NCBI GenBank assembly: GCA_002372315.1
Contig: DFFU01000016.1
Span: 1 to 38,635, forward strand
Length of the DNA: 38,635 bases
Origin: Alphaproteobacteria bacterium UBA3768
GTDB taxonomy: Bacteria > Pseudomonadota > Alphaproteobacteria > CAAHEQ01 > UBA3637
Direction of reading: 5' to 3'
Below the pieces are notes generated by a model. It saw only the letters and a list, made by a program, of their open reading frames with translations. It ran no database searches and was not told where the DNA came from. The position numbers were made by a program, and so were the translations under genes. Each line of letters opens with the position of its first letter. Position 1 is the stretch's first letter. Shown here piece after piece: positions 31,632-38,635 of this stretch.

Positions 31632-33710
31632 ATGGAATACATAACAATCTCAAACTTTAACAACAAAAATCTAGTCGTTAGATTTTGTCATGCCCCTCAA
31701 GAATGGGAAATGTCTCCTGAAGACGTTGTTGATGAGCTGTTTGTGGGTAAAAAATATCATCGTTGGAATACACTTGATTTTACACGTTTAAAAAGGGATA
31801 ATCCACAGATTCCTAAGAAGGAACTGGAAACTTTAAGTACAGAATTGACCTTAAATGAAATTTTAGGTCCAGAAAAATATGAAGAAGTTATAAAATCAGT
31901 GGCTTCAACACGGCCTGAATTGTCCAAAGTTGAAGCTCAATCTATGTATATTTTGTTGGATTTATTAAAAAAGAATCCAGAATATTTAATGTCTTATATC
32001 TATGAAAACGGTATTTTCCCAGGACTTTTGTTTAAAAAAAGAAATTTATCACAACCGAATGGGCTAGCACTATTCAATGATAGCATAAAACAAAATCCAC
32101 GATGGTCAATTGAATTAGCAACAGCAACCTTAAGTAAAGTTGAAAAATACCCATCCATCTTAAGTTCTAAATTAGATGATTGGCTGTTTTATCAGTTAAA
32201 GGATATCAATTTTGCAAGACAAACTAAAAATAAAGAATTTACAGAGGCTTTGGCCAGTTATTTAAGGTATTGCTCAAAAGACTGTCATAAAGTTTGTTCT
32301 TTAATTTGTTCAAAAATGGATGCATTTTGCGAACGGGATCAATGCCTGCTATGGGATCAAATTTTGTGTCAAAATACCTCTTTTTCAAAGCAACAAGCAG
32401 TGATATTGGCTTTTTTGGAAAATGACCATCTTGCTTCAACTAACGTGAACTTTTGCCGCTATATCCACGCAAATATTCCCACCTCTAAATTTGAAGAAAT
32501 ACTGGGCCATGGATCGGATATAGCACAAAAAAGATATCTCAAAATCCTTAAAGAGCAAAAAAAAGAACGGGCAGATGTTTGTATCCAAAAAGATGGTACA
32601 CGGCGTTTTTTATATTGGGATTTATTGAAAAAAGGAAAAATACCAGAAGTTGAAATATTGGAGCTCATTCAAGCATATGATCCGCAAAAAAGGCTCCATC
32701 CTGCAAAGAATTCTTTTTTATTCCAAGATAAAAAACAGCTCAGTTGGAAAATTTTTGAATCAGGATGTTATAAATTTAAAAATTCTCCTTTGAATGCTTT
32801 GATGTGGATTAATTCGTTTTCCCAACTGGAAGGATTTGATTCACTTTTGGCATTGACTTGGGAAAATTTGCCTCCCCAAATACGTCAAAATCCCAATGTT
32901 CAATTAACAATGGATAATCGGTTTGATTTATTATATCAATTAGCATGCCGTGGAAATACGTCTATGATGAATGAAATCATCAGGACAATGAAGGATAAAT
33001 ATCCTGAATTTATCAAACGGTTAATACGACCCCATAATGATGGTGATACCTGTGTACATCAATTGTGCCGACAAGGTAAAAAAGGGTTGTTAAAAATCTT
33101 GGAATTTCTGCCAAAAGAAGAGCAGAACGTATTGTTGAATAAAAAAGACAATCAGGGAAGAACACCATTGGATGTGTGTTCAAATGACTTTCGTCGCTTT
33201 TTGGATCAAAAGAATTTTATTCGCCCCACATTACCAGTCCAAAAGATAGATATAAGTGTTCAAAAAGAATCTAAAGTTGCGCCAGAAAAGCAAGCCACTA
33301 AAATTGAAAAAGTATCTAAAAAATTGATTTGGCGACCTCGATTTAAATCAAAACGATATAATGATGATTGTAAAAAATTTGCAAATCAACGGAACGTGAT
33401 CAAAGGCGCGTGGCGCGAAATTGCAAAATTACGCAGTATGCCTTGGGCTGAATTACAATTACGCATGGGGCAGGATATAAAGCGTAATCTTAAAAGTCGC
33501 CTATGTGCTGCTGATTTTTATGCTGACGGAAATGCGTACCGTATCGGTTATATTTTACAAGATGGTGTTATTGGACTGTTGTTTATTATGACACATCAAC
33601 AATATAACAAAGAATTACAGATCGGTGGTCCAGTGGATACGATGGCATTAGGTATGCGTAAACACATCAGTGCCCAAGCAGTTGCCAAAAGAAATTCAGG
33701 GCGTCAATAA
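31632..33710 (+). CDS. Large protein with ankyrin-like repeats and an uncharacterised C-terminal domain
   Basis: A 692-aa protein without signal peptide or membrane helices. Residues 1-~420 match nothing I know. Residues ~428-525 contain about three degenerate ankyrin-like repeats; the clearest are GDTCVHQLCRQGKKGLLKIL (471-490) and DNQGRTPLDVC (506-516). A Lys-rich linker (~540-570) leads to a basic C-terminal domain (~575-665) with YRIGYILQDGVIGLLFIMTH and QQYNKE, a beta-strand pattern reminiscent of RelE/HigB toxins. It stands alone with its own strong promoter. It could be an effector, a toxin or a regulatory scaffold; no function is proven. Confidence 0.7.
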   Translation: MEYITISNFNNKNLVVRFCHAPQEWEMSPEDVVDELFVGKKYHRWNTLDFTRLKRDNPQIPKKELETLSTELTLNEILGPEKYEEVIKSVASTRPELSKVEAQSMYILLDLLKKNPEYLMSYIYENGIFPGLLFKKRNLSQPNGLALFNDSIKQNPRWSIELATATLSKVEKYPSILSSKLDDWLFYQLKDINFARQTKNKEFTEALASYLRYCSKDCHKVCSLICSKMDAFCERDQCLLWDQILCQNTSFSKQQAVILAFLENDHLASTNVNFCRYIHANIPTSKFEEILGHGSDIAQKRYLKILKEQKKERADVCIQKDGTRRFLYWDLLKKGKIPEVEILELIQAYDPQKRLHPAKNSFLFQDKKQLSWKIFESGCYKFKNSPLNALMWINSFSQLEGFDSLLALTWENLPPQIRQNPNVQLTMDNRFDLLYQLACRGNTSMMNEIIRTMKDKYPEFIKRLIRPHNDGDTCVHQLCRQGKKGLLKILEFLPKEEQNVLLNKKDNQGRTPLDVCSNDFRRFLDQKNFIRPTLPVQKIDISVQKESKVAPEKQATKIEKVSKKLIWRPRFKSKRYNDDCKKFANQRNVIKGAWREIAKLRSMPWAELQLRMGQDIKRNLKSRLCAADFYADGNAYRIGYILQDGVIGLLFIMTHQQYNKELQIGGPVDTMALGMRKHISAQAVAKRNSGRQ

Positions 33711-33736
33711 AATACGTTATTTGAATTTGTTTTTTC

Positions 33737-34954
33737 TTATTGATATCTCAATGCTTCAATTGGATCTAATTTCATGGCTTTGCGAGCGGGCATCATGCCT
33801 GACAAAATACCCACAATAATAGCCACACTGGCTGAAATAATCACGGACCAAATGGAAATAGGTACATCAATTTCATAAAGGGCACCACCAATTTGGGATA
33901 GAAGAACACCCAGTATCATGCCAAAAAAACTACCGATGAATGAAATCAAAATAGATTCAGATAAAAATTGCAACATAATCCATTTGTTGGGAGCACCTAA
34001 GGCCTTACGTGTACCAATTTCGCGGGTACGCTCTGTGACAGATACTAACATCATGTTCATAATACCGATAGATCCTACCACCAAAGAAATTGAGGCAATT
34101 GCGGCTAATAACATAGATAAAATAAATCCAATTTGGCGCACCTTTTCCACCATTTCTGTCATCAAATGCAAAGAAAAATCGTTGGGTGCTTTTTCTTTTA
34201 AACGATGACGCTGACGCAATAAAAATTCGGCACGATTAGAAACGGATTCCATGCGATCTTCTTGCGTTACTTTGATAAAGGCAATGTCAGCATATTGGGG
34301 ACGATTTGACCCTTTTAAACGTTGACGTACAGTGGTGGCAGGCATCATAACAATATTATCTTGATCATTGCCCATTAGATTGTCGCCTTTTGATTTTAAC
34401 ACACCAATAACCGTAAATGGTTTGCCTCTTAGGCGTAAGGTCTTACCAATAGGATTTTGAAGACCAAATAATTCATCCACAACGGTTTGCCCAATAATGG
34501 CATAAGGTTTTCCCGATTTTAAATCTTTTTCGGTAAAGGACATTCCATCTTCAATTTCCCAGTTACCAACTTTTAAATATTCAGGGGTTGTACCATAGAT
34601 GCTGACGCCATAGTTGTTAGCGCCATAAACGGCCTGTGCTGCTGTGCTGATTACATAGGATGCTGTTTCAACATCGGGTAACTCCCTTAATGCGGCCACA
34701 TCATCAAAAGTTACGCTTGGGCGACCACGTCCACCACGCACCCCACCACTGACCGTTTCTGCAGGGGCTATAATGATTAGGTTTGTGCCCATGGAATCAA
34801 ATGTCTTTGTAATTTCGTTTTGGACAGTTTGTCCTGCTGCGACCATTAACACAACAGCGGCCACACCAATGACAATTCCGAGCATTGTTAGGAATGAGCG
34901 CATCTTATAGGCTGAAATAGAAACCCATGCTTCGCGTAGAATTTGCCAAATCAT
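33737..34954 (-). CDS. macB: ABC transporter permease, MacB-like
   Basis: A 405-aa permease of the MacB/FtsX type: one N-terminal helix after MRSFLTMLGIVIGVAAVVLM, a large periplasmic domain (~60-280), and three C-terminal helices with SVTERTREIGTRKALGA and LDPIEALRY at the end. Such proteins transmit mechanical force to a periplasmic adaptor rather than moving substrate through the membrane. Unlike E. coli MacB the ATPase is a separate gene. It overlaps the ATPase gene by 4 nt. Substrate (macrolide, peptide or lipoprotein) is unknown. Confidence 0.88.
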   Translation of the reverse strand: MIWQILREAWVSISAYKMRSFLTMLGIVIGVAAVVLMVAAGQTVQNEITKTFDSMGTNLIIIAPAETVSGGVRGGRGRPSVTFDDVAALRELPDVETASYVISTAAQAVYGANNYGVSIYGTTPEYLKVGNWEIEDGMSFTEKDLKSGKPYAIIGQTVVDELFGLQNPIGKTLRLRGKPFTVIGVLKSKGDNLMGNDQDNIVMMPATTVRQRLKGSNRPQYADIAFIKVTQEDRMESVSNRAEFLLRQRHRLKEKAPNDFSLHLMTEMVEKVRQIGFILSMLLAAIASISLVVGSIGIMNMMLVSVTERTREIGTRKALGAPNKWIMLQFLSESILISFIGSFFGMILGVLLSQIGGALYEIDVPISIWSVIISASVAIIVGILSGMMPARKAMKLDPIEALRYQ

Positions 34955-35655
34955 GTTTTGTAATCCTCCCGTGGGCCATCATAGCTAATCTGTCCATCCT
35001 GAATGACAATCAAACGTTTCGCAAAGTCGGCAATATCTTCTTCATGTGTCACCAAAACAATGGTAATGCCCTGTTTATTCAGTTCAGTAAATAAATTCAT
35101 AATTTCTACCGAAGTACGTGTATCCAAGTTGCCCGTTGGTTCATCCGCAAAAATGATGGCAGGATTGTTCACCAAAGAACGTGCAATAGCCACGCGTTGT
35201 TGCATTCCGCCAGAAATTTGGGTGGGCAACCTGTTTTCATAACCTTTTAAGCCCACTTTTTCCAACAACTCAACGGCTTTTTTATAGCGTTCCTTTTGTC
35301 CGACACCTTGATAAATTAAAGGTAGGGAAACATTATCCGCTAAAGATCGCTTCATCATCAAATTAAAGTTTTGAAAAACAAATCCAATACGTTTGCCCCG
35401 AATTATGGCTAATTCTTTATCGGTGGCTTGTGCAATATTTTTCCCTTCCAGAAAATAATTGCCTGATGTGGGACGATCCAAGCATCCCAAGATATTCATT
35501 AACGTTGATTTGCCTGAACCAGAATGCCCCATAATGGCCACAAATTCATCTTTTTGAATTTTAAATTGAACATGTTTTAGAACGTCCTGTTTCGTTCCAC
35601 CTTCCATAAAATAGGTTTTACACAAATCCTCTATGCGAATGACAATCTGTGTCAT
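34951..35655 (-). CDS. ABC transporter ATP-binding protein, MacB/LolD-like
   Basis: A 234-aa ATPase with Walker A GHSGSGKST (~43-51), Q-loop FVFQNFNLM, signature ISGGMQQRVAIARSL, Walker B AIIFADEPTGNLD and H-loop VLVTHEE. It pairs with the permease downstream and the adaptor upstream, each joined by an ATGA overlap, forming a three-gene tripartite efflux unit. Confidence 0.92.
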   Translation of the reverse strand: MTQIVIRIEDLCKTYFMEGGTKQDVLKHVQFKIQKDEFVAIMGHSGSGKSTLMNILGCLDRPTSGNYFLEGKNIAQATDKELAIIRGKRIGFVFQNFNLMMKRSLADNVSLPLIYQGVGQKERYKKAVELLEKVGLKGYENRLPTQISGGMQQRVAIARSLVNNPAIIFADEPTGNLDTRTSVEIMNLFTELNKQGITIVLVTHEEDIADFAKRLIVIQDGQISYDGPREDYKT

Positions 35656-36770
35656 GGATGACGCCTGTTCCCTTTAGCCTGCATAATCACTTCATCACCT
35701 TCCTTTAGACCTTCCAGTACTTCAACGCTAGTTAAATTGGATAAGCCTTTACGAATAATAACTGGCAGCATTTTATGATCTTTTAATTGATAAACAACAG
35801 TTTGATCCTTATCTAAATCATTGATGCGCTTCATTTCCATTTTGCTTTTAATCTCAGCACTGGGCTTATATTGTAAAACCATAGAAGGTAACACCAAAAC
35901 ATCTATTGCTTCTTGAATTTTGATGTTAACAGAAGCTGTCATTCCAGGCAAAAGTTTGCGTGATGAATTATCTACTTGAATGACAACTGTGTACATGACA
36001 ACATTGGATTCCTCTGTGGGGGATAAACGAATTTGTTGTACAACCCCCTCAAAAGTATCATCTGGATAAGCATCCACTGTAAAGGTTACCTTCATTTCTG
36101 GCTTAATTTGACCAATATCGGCTTCGGCAATATTGGCTTCAATTTGCATTTTTGTTAAATCTTCTGCAATTTTAAAAAGCGTTGGGGTGGAAAGGCTAGC
36201 CGCTACCGTTTGTCCTTGTTCGACTTCTTTGGAAATAACAGTACCAGAAACGGGGGAAGTAATGGTTGCATAACCAAAGTTACGTTCGGCTTTATTGTAT
36301 TCTGCTTGTGCACTTAACACATTCGCTTTTGCGGTTTCTAATGCAACTTCAGCTTCTTCTAGTGTTGCCTTTGCGATCAACTTTTCATCAAATAATTTTT
36401 TTGTTCGGTTATAATTGAGTTGCTCAATTTTTTCTTTGGTTTGCATCAATGTTAAACGGGCTTTGGCATCATTTAAATTTTCCTGTAAAACAGAAGTATC
36501 CAATTTTGCTAAGATTTGATCTTCTTTAACTTCGTCATTATAATCGGCCAAAACTTCTTCAATAATACCAGAAACTTGTGTCCCAACGCTGACAGTGTTA
36601 ATAGGTTGAATTTTACCTGAAGCCGATACAGCATATACGATTTGTCCCTTTTTGACTTGAGCCATTTCAAAGTTTTTTATATCCATGGGATCATCCTGTT
36701 TTTTATGGAAATAAAACCATGCTAACCCTACGGCAACAACCAATATAATAGAAAGAATGATTTTTTTCAT
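35652..36770 (-). CDS. macA: Periplasmic adaptor of RND/HlyD type, MacA-like
   Basis: A 372-aa membrane-fusion protein. It has an N-terminal membrane anchor (KKIILSIILVVAVGLAWFYF), a lipoyl/beta-barrel core (VSVGTQVSGIIEEVLADYND), a long alpha-hairpin (~100-165), and EVEQGQTVAASLSTPTLFKI. It links the inner-membrane MacB-like pump to an outer-membrane channel such as TolC; none is encoded in this window. AAAGGAG precedes the ATG. First gene of the exporter operon. Confidence 0.9.
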   Translation of the reverse strand: MKKIILSIILVVAVGLAWFYFHKKQDDPMDIKNFEMAQVKKGQIVYAVSASGKIQPINTVSVGTQVSGIIEEVLADYNDEVKEDQILAKLDTSVLQENLNDAKARLTLMQTKEKIEQLNYNRTKKLFDEKLIAKATLEEAEVALETAKANVLSAQAEYNKAERNFGYATITSPVSGTVISKEVEQGQTVAASLSTPTLFKIAEDLTKMQIEANIAEADIGQIKPEMKVTFTVDAYPDDTFEGVVQQIRLSPTEESNVVMYTVVIQVDNSSRKLLPGMTASVNIKIQEAIDVLVLPSMVLQYKPSAEIKSKMEMKRINDLDKDQTVVYQLKDHKMLPVIIRKGLSNLTSVEVLEGLKEGDEVIMQAKGNRRHP

Positions 36771-36789
36771 ACCTGTCTCCTTTATAGGT

Positions 36790-36819
36790 ATTTTAGGTTA
36801 TTTTTTCCCTTTTCGTCAA
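36790..36819 (-). promoter_or_regulatory. Promoter of the MacAB-like operon
   Basis: On the minus strand TTGACG (36819-36814) and TAAAAT (36795-36790) are 18 bp apart, about 20 nt before the macA ATG. Confidence 0.6.
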
Positions 36820-36836
36820 GAAAAAAATTTCTTTAC

Positions 36837-36865
36837 TTGCGTGAAATTTGTTTTTTTGCTATAAT
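36837..36865 (+). promoter_or_regulatory. Promoter of xseA, predicted leaderless
   Basis: TTGCGT (36837-36842) and TATAAT (36860-36865) are 17 bp apart. Exactly 7 nt separate the -10 box from ATG 36873, and no Shine-Dalgarno exists, so the mRNA likely starts at the start codon. Confidence 0.65.
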
Positions 36866-36872
36866 TTTATCT

Positions 36873-38117
36873 ATGTCAGAAATGCCTATTTTATCTGTAT
36901 CAGAAATTTCACTTTCTTTAAAATCTTGTGTAGAACAGGTGTTTTCGCATATCAAAGTGCGTGGGGAAGTTTCTGATGTTAAGCGTGCAACTTCTGGTCA
37001 CATTTATTTTTCATTGAAGGATAAAGATTCTGTTTTATCGGCGATTTGTTGGCGGGGGCGTTCGTCGACCACTACACAAGCCATTCAAGCAGGTTTGGAA
37101 ATTATTTGTACAGGTAAATTATCCACTTATCCAGGGCGTTCCAACTATCAAATGATTGTGGATGAGGCTGAACCTGCGGGTGTGGGTGCGCTTTTAAAAC
37201 TTTTAAATGAACGCAAGGAAAAATTACAAAAAGAAGGTTTATTTGATTCTGCTCATAAAAAGCCAATTCCATACTTACCTGAAACAATTGGCGTGATTAC
37301 CAGCCCGACAGGCGCTGTGATTCGGGATATCATTCATCGTTTAACGGACAGATTCCCACGCCGTGTATTGGTGTGGCCTGTGGCGGTTCAAGGCGAAACA
37401 TGTGCGCAAGAAGTGGCGGCCGCTATTGATGGTTTTAATCATTTACCTGAAAAATTCCCAAAGCCAGATGTGTTGATTGTGGCGCGTGGGGGAGGATCAC
37501 TGGAAGATTTATGGGGATTTAATGAAGAATGTGTGGTACGCGCGGCGTATAATTCTCAAATTCCCATTATTTCGGCGGTGGGACATGAAACAGATACCAC
37601 CCTTATTGATTATGTGGCGGATTTGCGTGCGCCGACCCCTACGGGTGCTGCCGAAAAAGCGGTGCCGATGCGTATGGAATTACTGCAATATATTGAACGT
37701 TATTCTTTGCGTTTAACTTCGGCACTGGAACGCACCCTCTCTGAAAAAAAATTGCGTGTTCAATCAATGGAAAAAGGCTTACCAAATTTGATGGAAATTA
37801 TTCATCAATTTACACAACGTGTGGATGATAAATCTGAACAATTGCAAAATGCATTTCAAAATCTTTATCAACGTGGTTTAGATAAAATTCAAAATATGGG
37901 GCGCTTATTGGATTCGTATTCCTACCAAAATATTTTAAAAAGAGGTTTTGCATTGGTCAGCTCAAAGGGGCATGTCCTTTCTTCTGTCAGTGAAGCAGAA
38001 AAACATATACACATGGATTTAACTTTTGCTGATGGTACAATAAAGGTTTCTCCCTTAAAGGTAAAAAAATCTCCTGCGATTTTATCTACTGTACAAGCTG
38101 ATTTATTTCAAAAATAA
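36873..38117 (+). CDS. xseA: Exodeoxyribonuclease VII large subunit
   Basis: With XseB it degrades single-stranded DNA in both directions. The 414-aa product has the N-terminal OB-fold (VRGEVSDVKRATSGHIYFSL, CWRGR), the catalytic domain with GVITSPTGAVIRDI, VARGGGSLEDLWGFN and SAVGHETDTTLIDYVADLRA-type motifs, and a coiled-coil C-terminal half. ATG 36873 is chosen because the in-frame TTG at 36837 lies inside the promoter. A second ATG at 36882 is possible. XseB is not nearby. Confidence 0.95.
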   Translation: MSEMPILSVSEISLSLKSCVEQVFSHIKVRGEVSDVKRATSGHIYFSLKDKDSVLSAICWRGRSSTTTQAIQAGLEIICTGKLSTYPGRSNYQMIVDEAEPAGVGALLKLLNERKEKLQKEGLFDSAHKKPIPYLPETIGVITSPTGAVIRDIIHRLTDRFPRRVLVWPVAVQGETCAQEVAAAIDGFNHLPEKFPKPDVLIVARGGGSLEDLWGFNEECVVRAAYNSQIPIISAVGHETDTTLIDYVADLRAPTPTGAAEKAVPMRMELLQYIERYSLRLTSALERTLSEKKLRVQSMEKGLPNLMEIIHQFTQRVDDKSEQLQNAFQNLYQRGLDKIQNMGRLLDSYSYQNILKRGFALVSSKGHVLSSVSEAEKHIHMDLTFADGTIKVSPLKVKKSPAILSTVQADLFQK

Positions 38118-38123
38118 AAATAC

Positions 38124-38152
38124 TTGCAAAGGAAATTTTTTTTTGATATATT
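38124..38152 (+). promoter_or_regulatory. Promoter of the structured RNA
   Basis: TTGCAA (38124-38129) and TATATT (38147-38152) are exactly 17 bp apart. Transcription would start near 38159-38160 at the first G of a 5' hairpin, seven bases after xseA's stop. Confidence 0.7.
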
Positions 38153-38159
38153 CTTGAAT

Positions 38160-38350
38160 GGGAAAGGCGTTCCCAAAATGGTGTGAGAACCATACGTATG
38201 CGCCGATAAAAGCGTTATTTTATTAGCCTGACAACCAAAAAGGTTGGACGGCGGTAAAATAAAAACCGCCTGTGCGGAAAAATATGCCGCACTATCTTAT
38301 ACGTATAGTTCTCAACGTCCAGCCACTTGTACGCCAAAGTGGCTTTTTTT
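38160..38350 (+). ncRNA. Structured non-coding RNA, candidate 6S RNA
   Basis: About 190 nt without an ORF. A 5' hairpin (GGGAA/TTCCC, 38160-38173) precedes a long closing helix: GAGAAC (38185-38190) with GTTCTC (38308-38313), and ATACGTA (38192-38198) with TACGTAT (38300-38306). Inside is an asymmetric bubble with a small 3'-side hairpin (GTGCGG 38272-38277 / CCGCAC 38287-38292). An apical rod follows: TTATTTTA 38215-38222 / TAAAATAA 38255-38262, then CAACC/GGTTG around an A5 loop. Size and closing stem-bubble-apical stem resemble 6S RNA, which binds RNA polymerase. A leader of the next gene is the main alternative. Confidence 0.5.
38321..38350 (+). terminator. Terminator of the structured RNA
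   Basis: An 8-bp stem AGCCACTT (38321-38328) / AAGTGGCT (38337-38344) with an 8-nt loop is followed by T7. It lies 18 nt before the next gene, so it ends the RNA or could act as an attenuator. Confidence 0.85.
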
Positions 38351-38368
38351 ATGGAAAGGATGTAAAGG

Positions 38369-38635
38369 ATGACAGAGCGTGGGCGCAGTTTAACAGAGAT
38401 GTTGGGGACATTGAGCATTATGGGTATATTGTCTGTTGTGGGGATATGGATGTATCATTCTGTGGTGGATAGGAATAGGACAAACGAGCTGATTGAGGAG
38501 GTACAAAGGCGCGCTGTTGTTGTGGCGGGACAAATTGGCTTTAATGGTCATGCGCCCAGTTTGGCGGAATTTTCCCCCTATAATGAAACGTCAGGGGGTA
38601 CATTTGAAAGTCAAGTTTACTATACGGATAAAGGC
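38369..38635 (+). CDS. Prepilin-like protein (3' partial)
   Basis: The frame from ATG 38369 is open to the window end (89 codons). It begins MTERGRSLTEMLGTLSIMGI: a short basic leader, Gly, then a hydrophobic helix with Glu at +5 after the predicted cut, as in type IV pilins and type II secretion pseudopilins. After the helix come NRTNELIEEVQRRAVVVAGQ and a globular part. AAAGGA lies 8 nt before the ATG. A prepilin peptidase and assembly ATPase would be needed; none is in the window. The exact class (pilin or pseudopilin) cannot be told from the fragment. Confidence 0.65.
   Translation, partial: MTERGRSLTEMLGTLSIMGILSVVGIWMYHSVVDRNRTNELIEEVQRRAVVVAGQIGFNGHAPSLAEFSPYNETSGGTFESQVYYTDKG

Noticed and set aside
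33737..36770. A new defence or toxin-export system formed with the ankyrin-like gene
   Set aside because: The three genes are an ordinary MacAB-like exporter on the opposite strand, with their own promoter; no link to the ankyrin-like gene is shown.
38160..38350. RNase P RNA, tmRNA or a cobalamin/TPP/SAM riboswitch
   Set aside because: The diagnostic conserved boxes of these families are not present by eye.
38215..38472. Overlapping ORFs on both strands across the RNA and prepilin start
   Set aside because: No ribosome sites and unlikely composition; the RNA fold and the prepilin frame account for the region.

Overview
The window looks like chromosome of a low-GC, Gram-negative alphaproteobacterium. 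The markers are an alphaproteobacterial-style AddB/AddA pair next to tsaE and an AmgK/MurU-type gene, a Tim44-like protein followed by mltA and an Smr gene, a small DUF3035-like lipoprotein after lspA, and the 4.5S RNA gene directly before dnaX. KdsA, LptG, BamD, MltA, LspA and SecB point to an outer membrane with LPS. An ADP-forming acyl-CoA synthetase suggests energy-conserving fermentation. An uncultured host-associated lineage would fit, but that is inference.

Layout. 1-2510 (+): three secreted cysteine-rich genes, the first cut by the window edge and carrying a von Willebrand A domain. 2525-3892: rpsF-rpsR-rplI with a strong promoter and terminator. 3978-7064 (+): tpiA, an unknown gene, secG, kdsA, an unknown gene. 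7183-8638 (+): HU, dgkA, a small lipoprotein and a LOG-family gene, ending at a bidirectional terminator. 8708-10783 (-): ADP-forming acyl-CoA synthetase. 10784-11395: an intergenic region with a promoter whose spacer holds a G7 run, a 27-bp AC microsatellite, two hairpins and small ORFs. 11396-22782 (-): a tightly packed operon secB, tsaE, amgK-murU fusion, addB, addA, a lipoprotein hydrolase, lspA, a mini-lipoprotein and pgi, joined mostly by 4-nt overlaps. 22881-24799 (+): Tim44-like gene, mltA, smr. 24801-29071 (-): bamD-recN, then separately 4.5S RNA-dnaX. 29190-30407 (+): tyrS. 30404-31507 (-): lptG. 31632-33710 (+): a 692-aa ankyrin-like protein with an uncharacterised C-terminal domain. 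33737-36770 (-): a MacAB-like exporter. 36873-38117 (+): xseA. 38160-38350: a structured RNA resembling 6S RNA. 38369 to the end (+): start of a prepilin-like gene.

Most of the content is housekeeping: ribosome, envelope assembly, peptidoglycan recycling, recombinational repair and glycolysis. The less ordinary items are the simple-sequence-repeat locus at 10.9-11.4 kb, the ankyrin protein with a possible RelE/HigB-like tail, the structured RNA before the prepilin gene, an Asp-for-Ser lipoprotein hydrolase, the AmgK-MurU fusion, and two genes (xseA, lptG) whose -10 boxes lie 7 nt before the ATG, predicting leaderless mRNAs. I did not find a clear new defence or mobile system. There are no tRNAs, rRNAs, CRISPR arrays or transposases that I can recognise.
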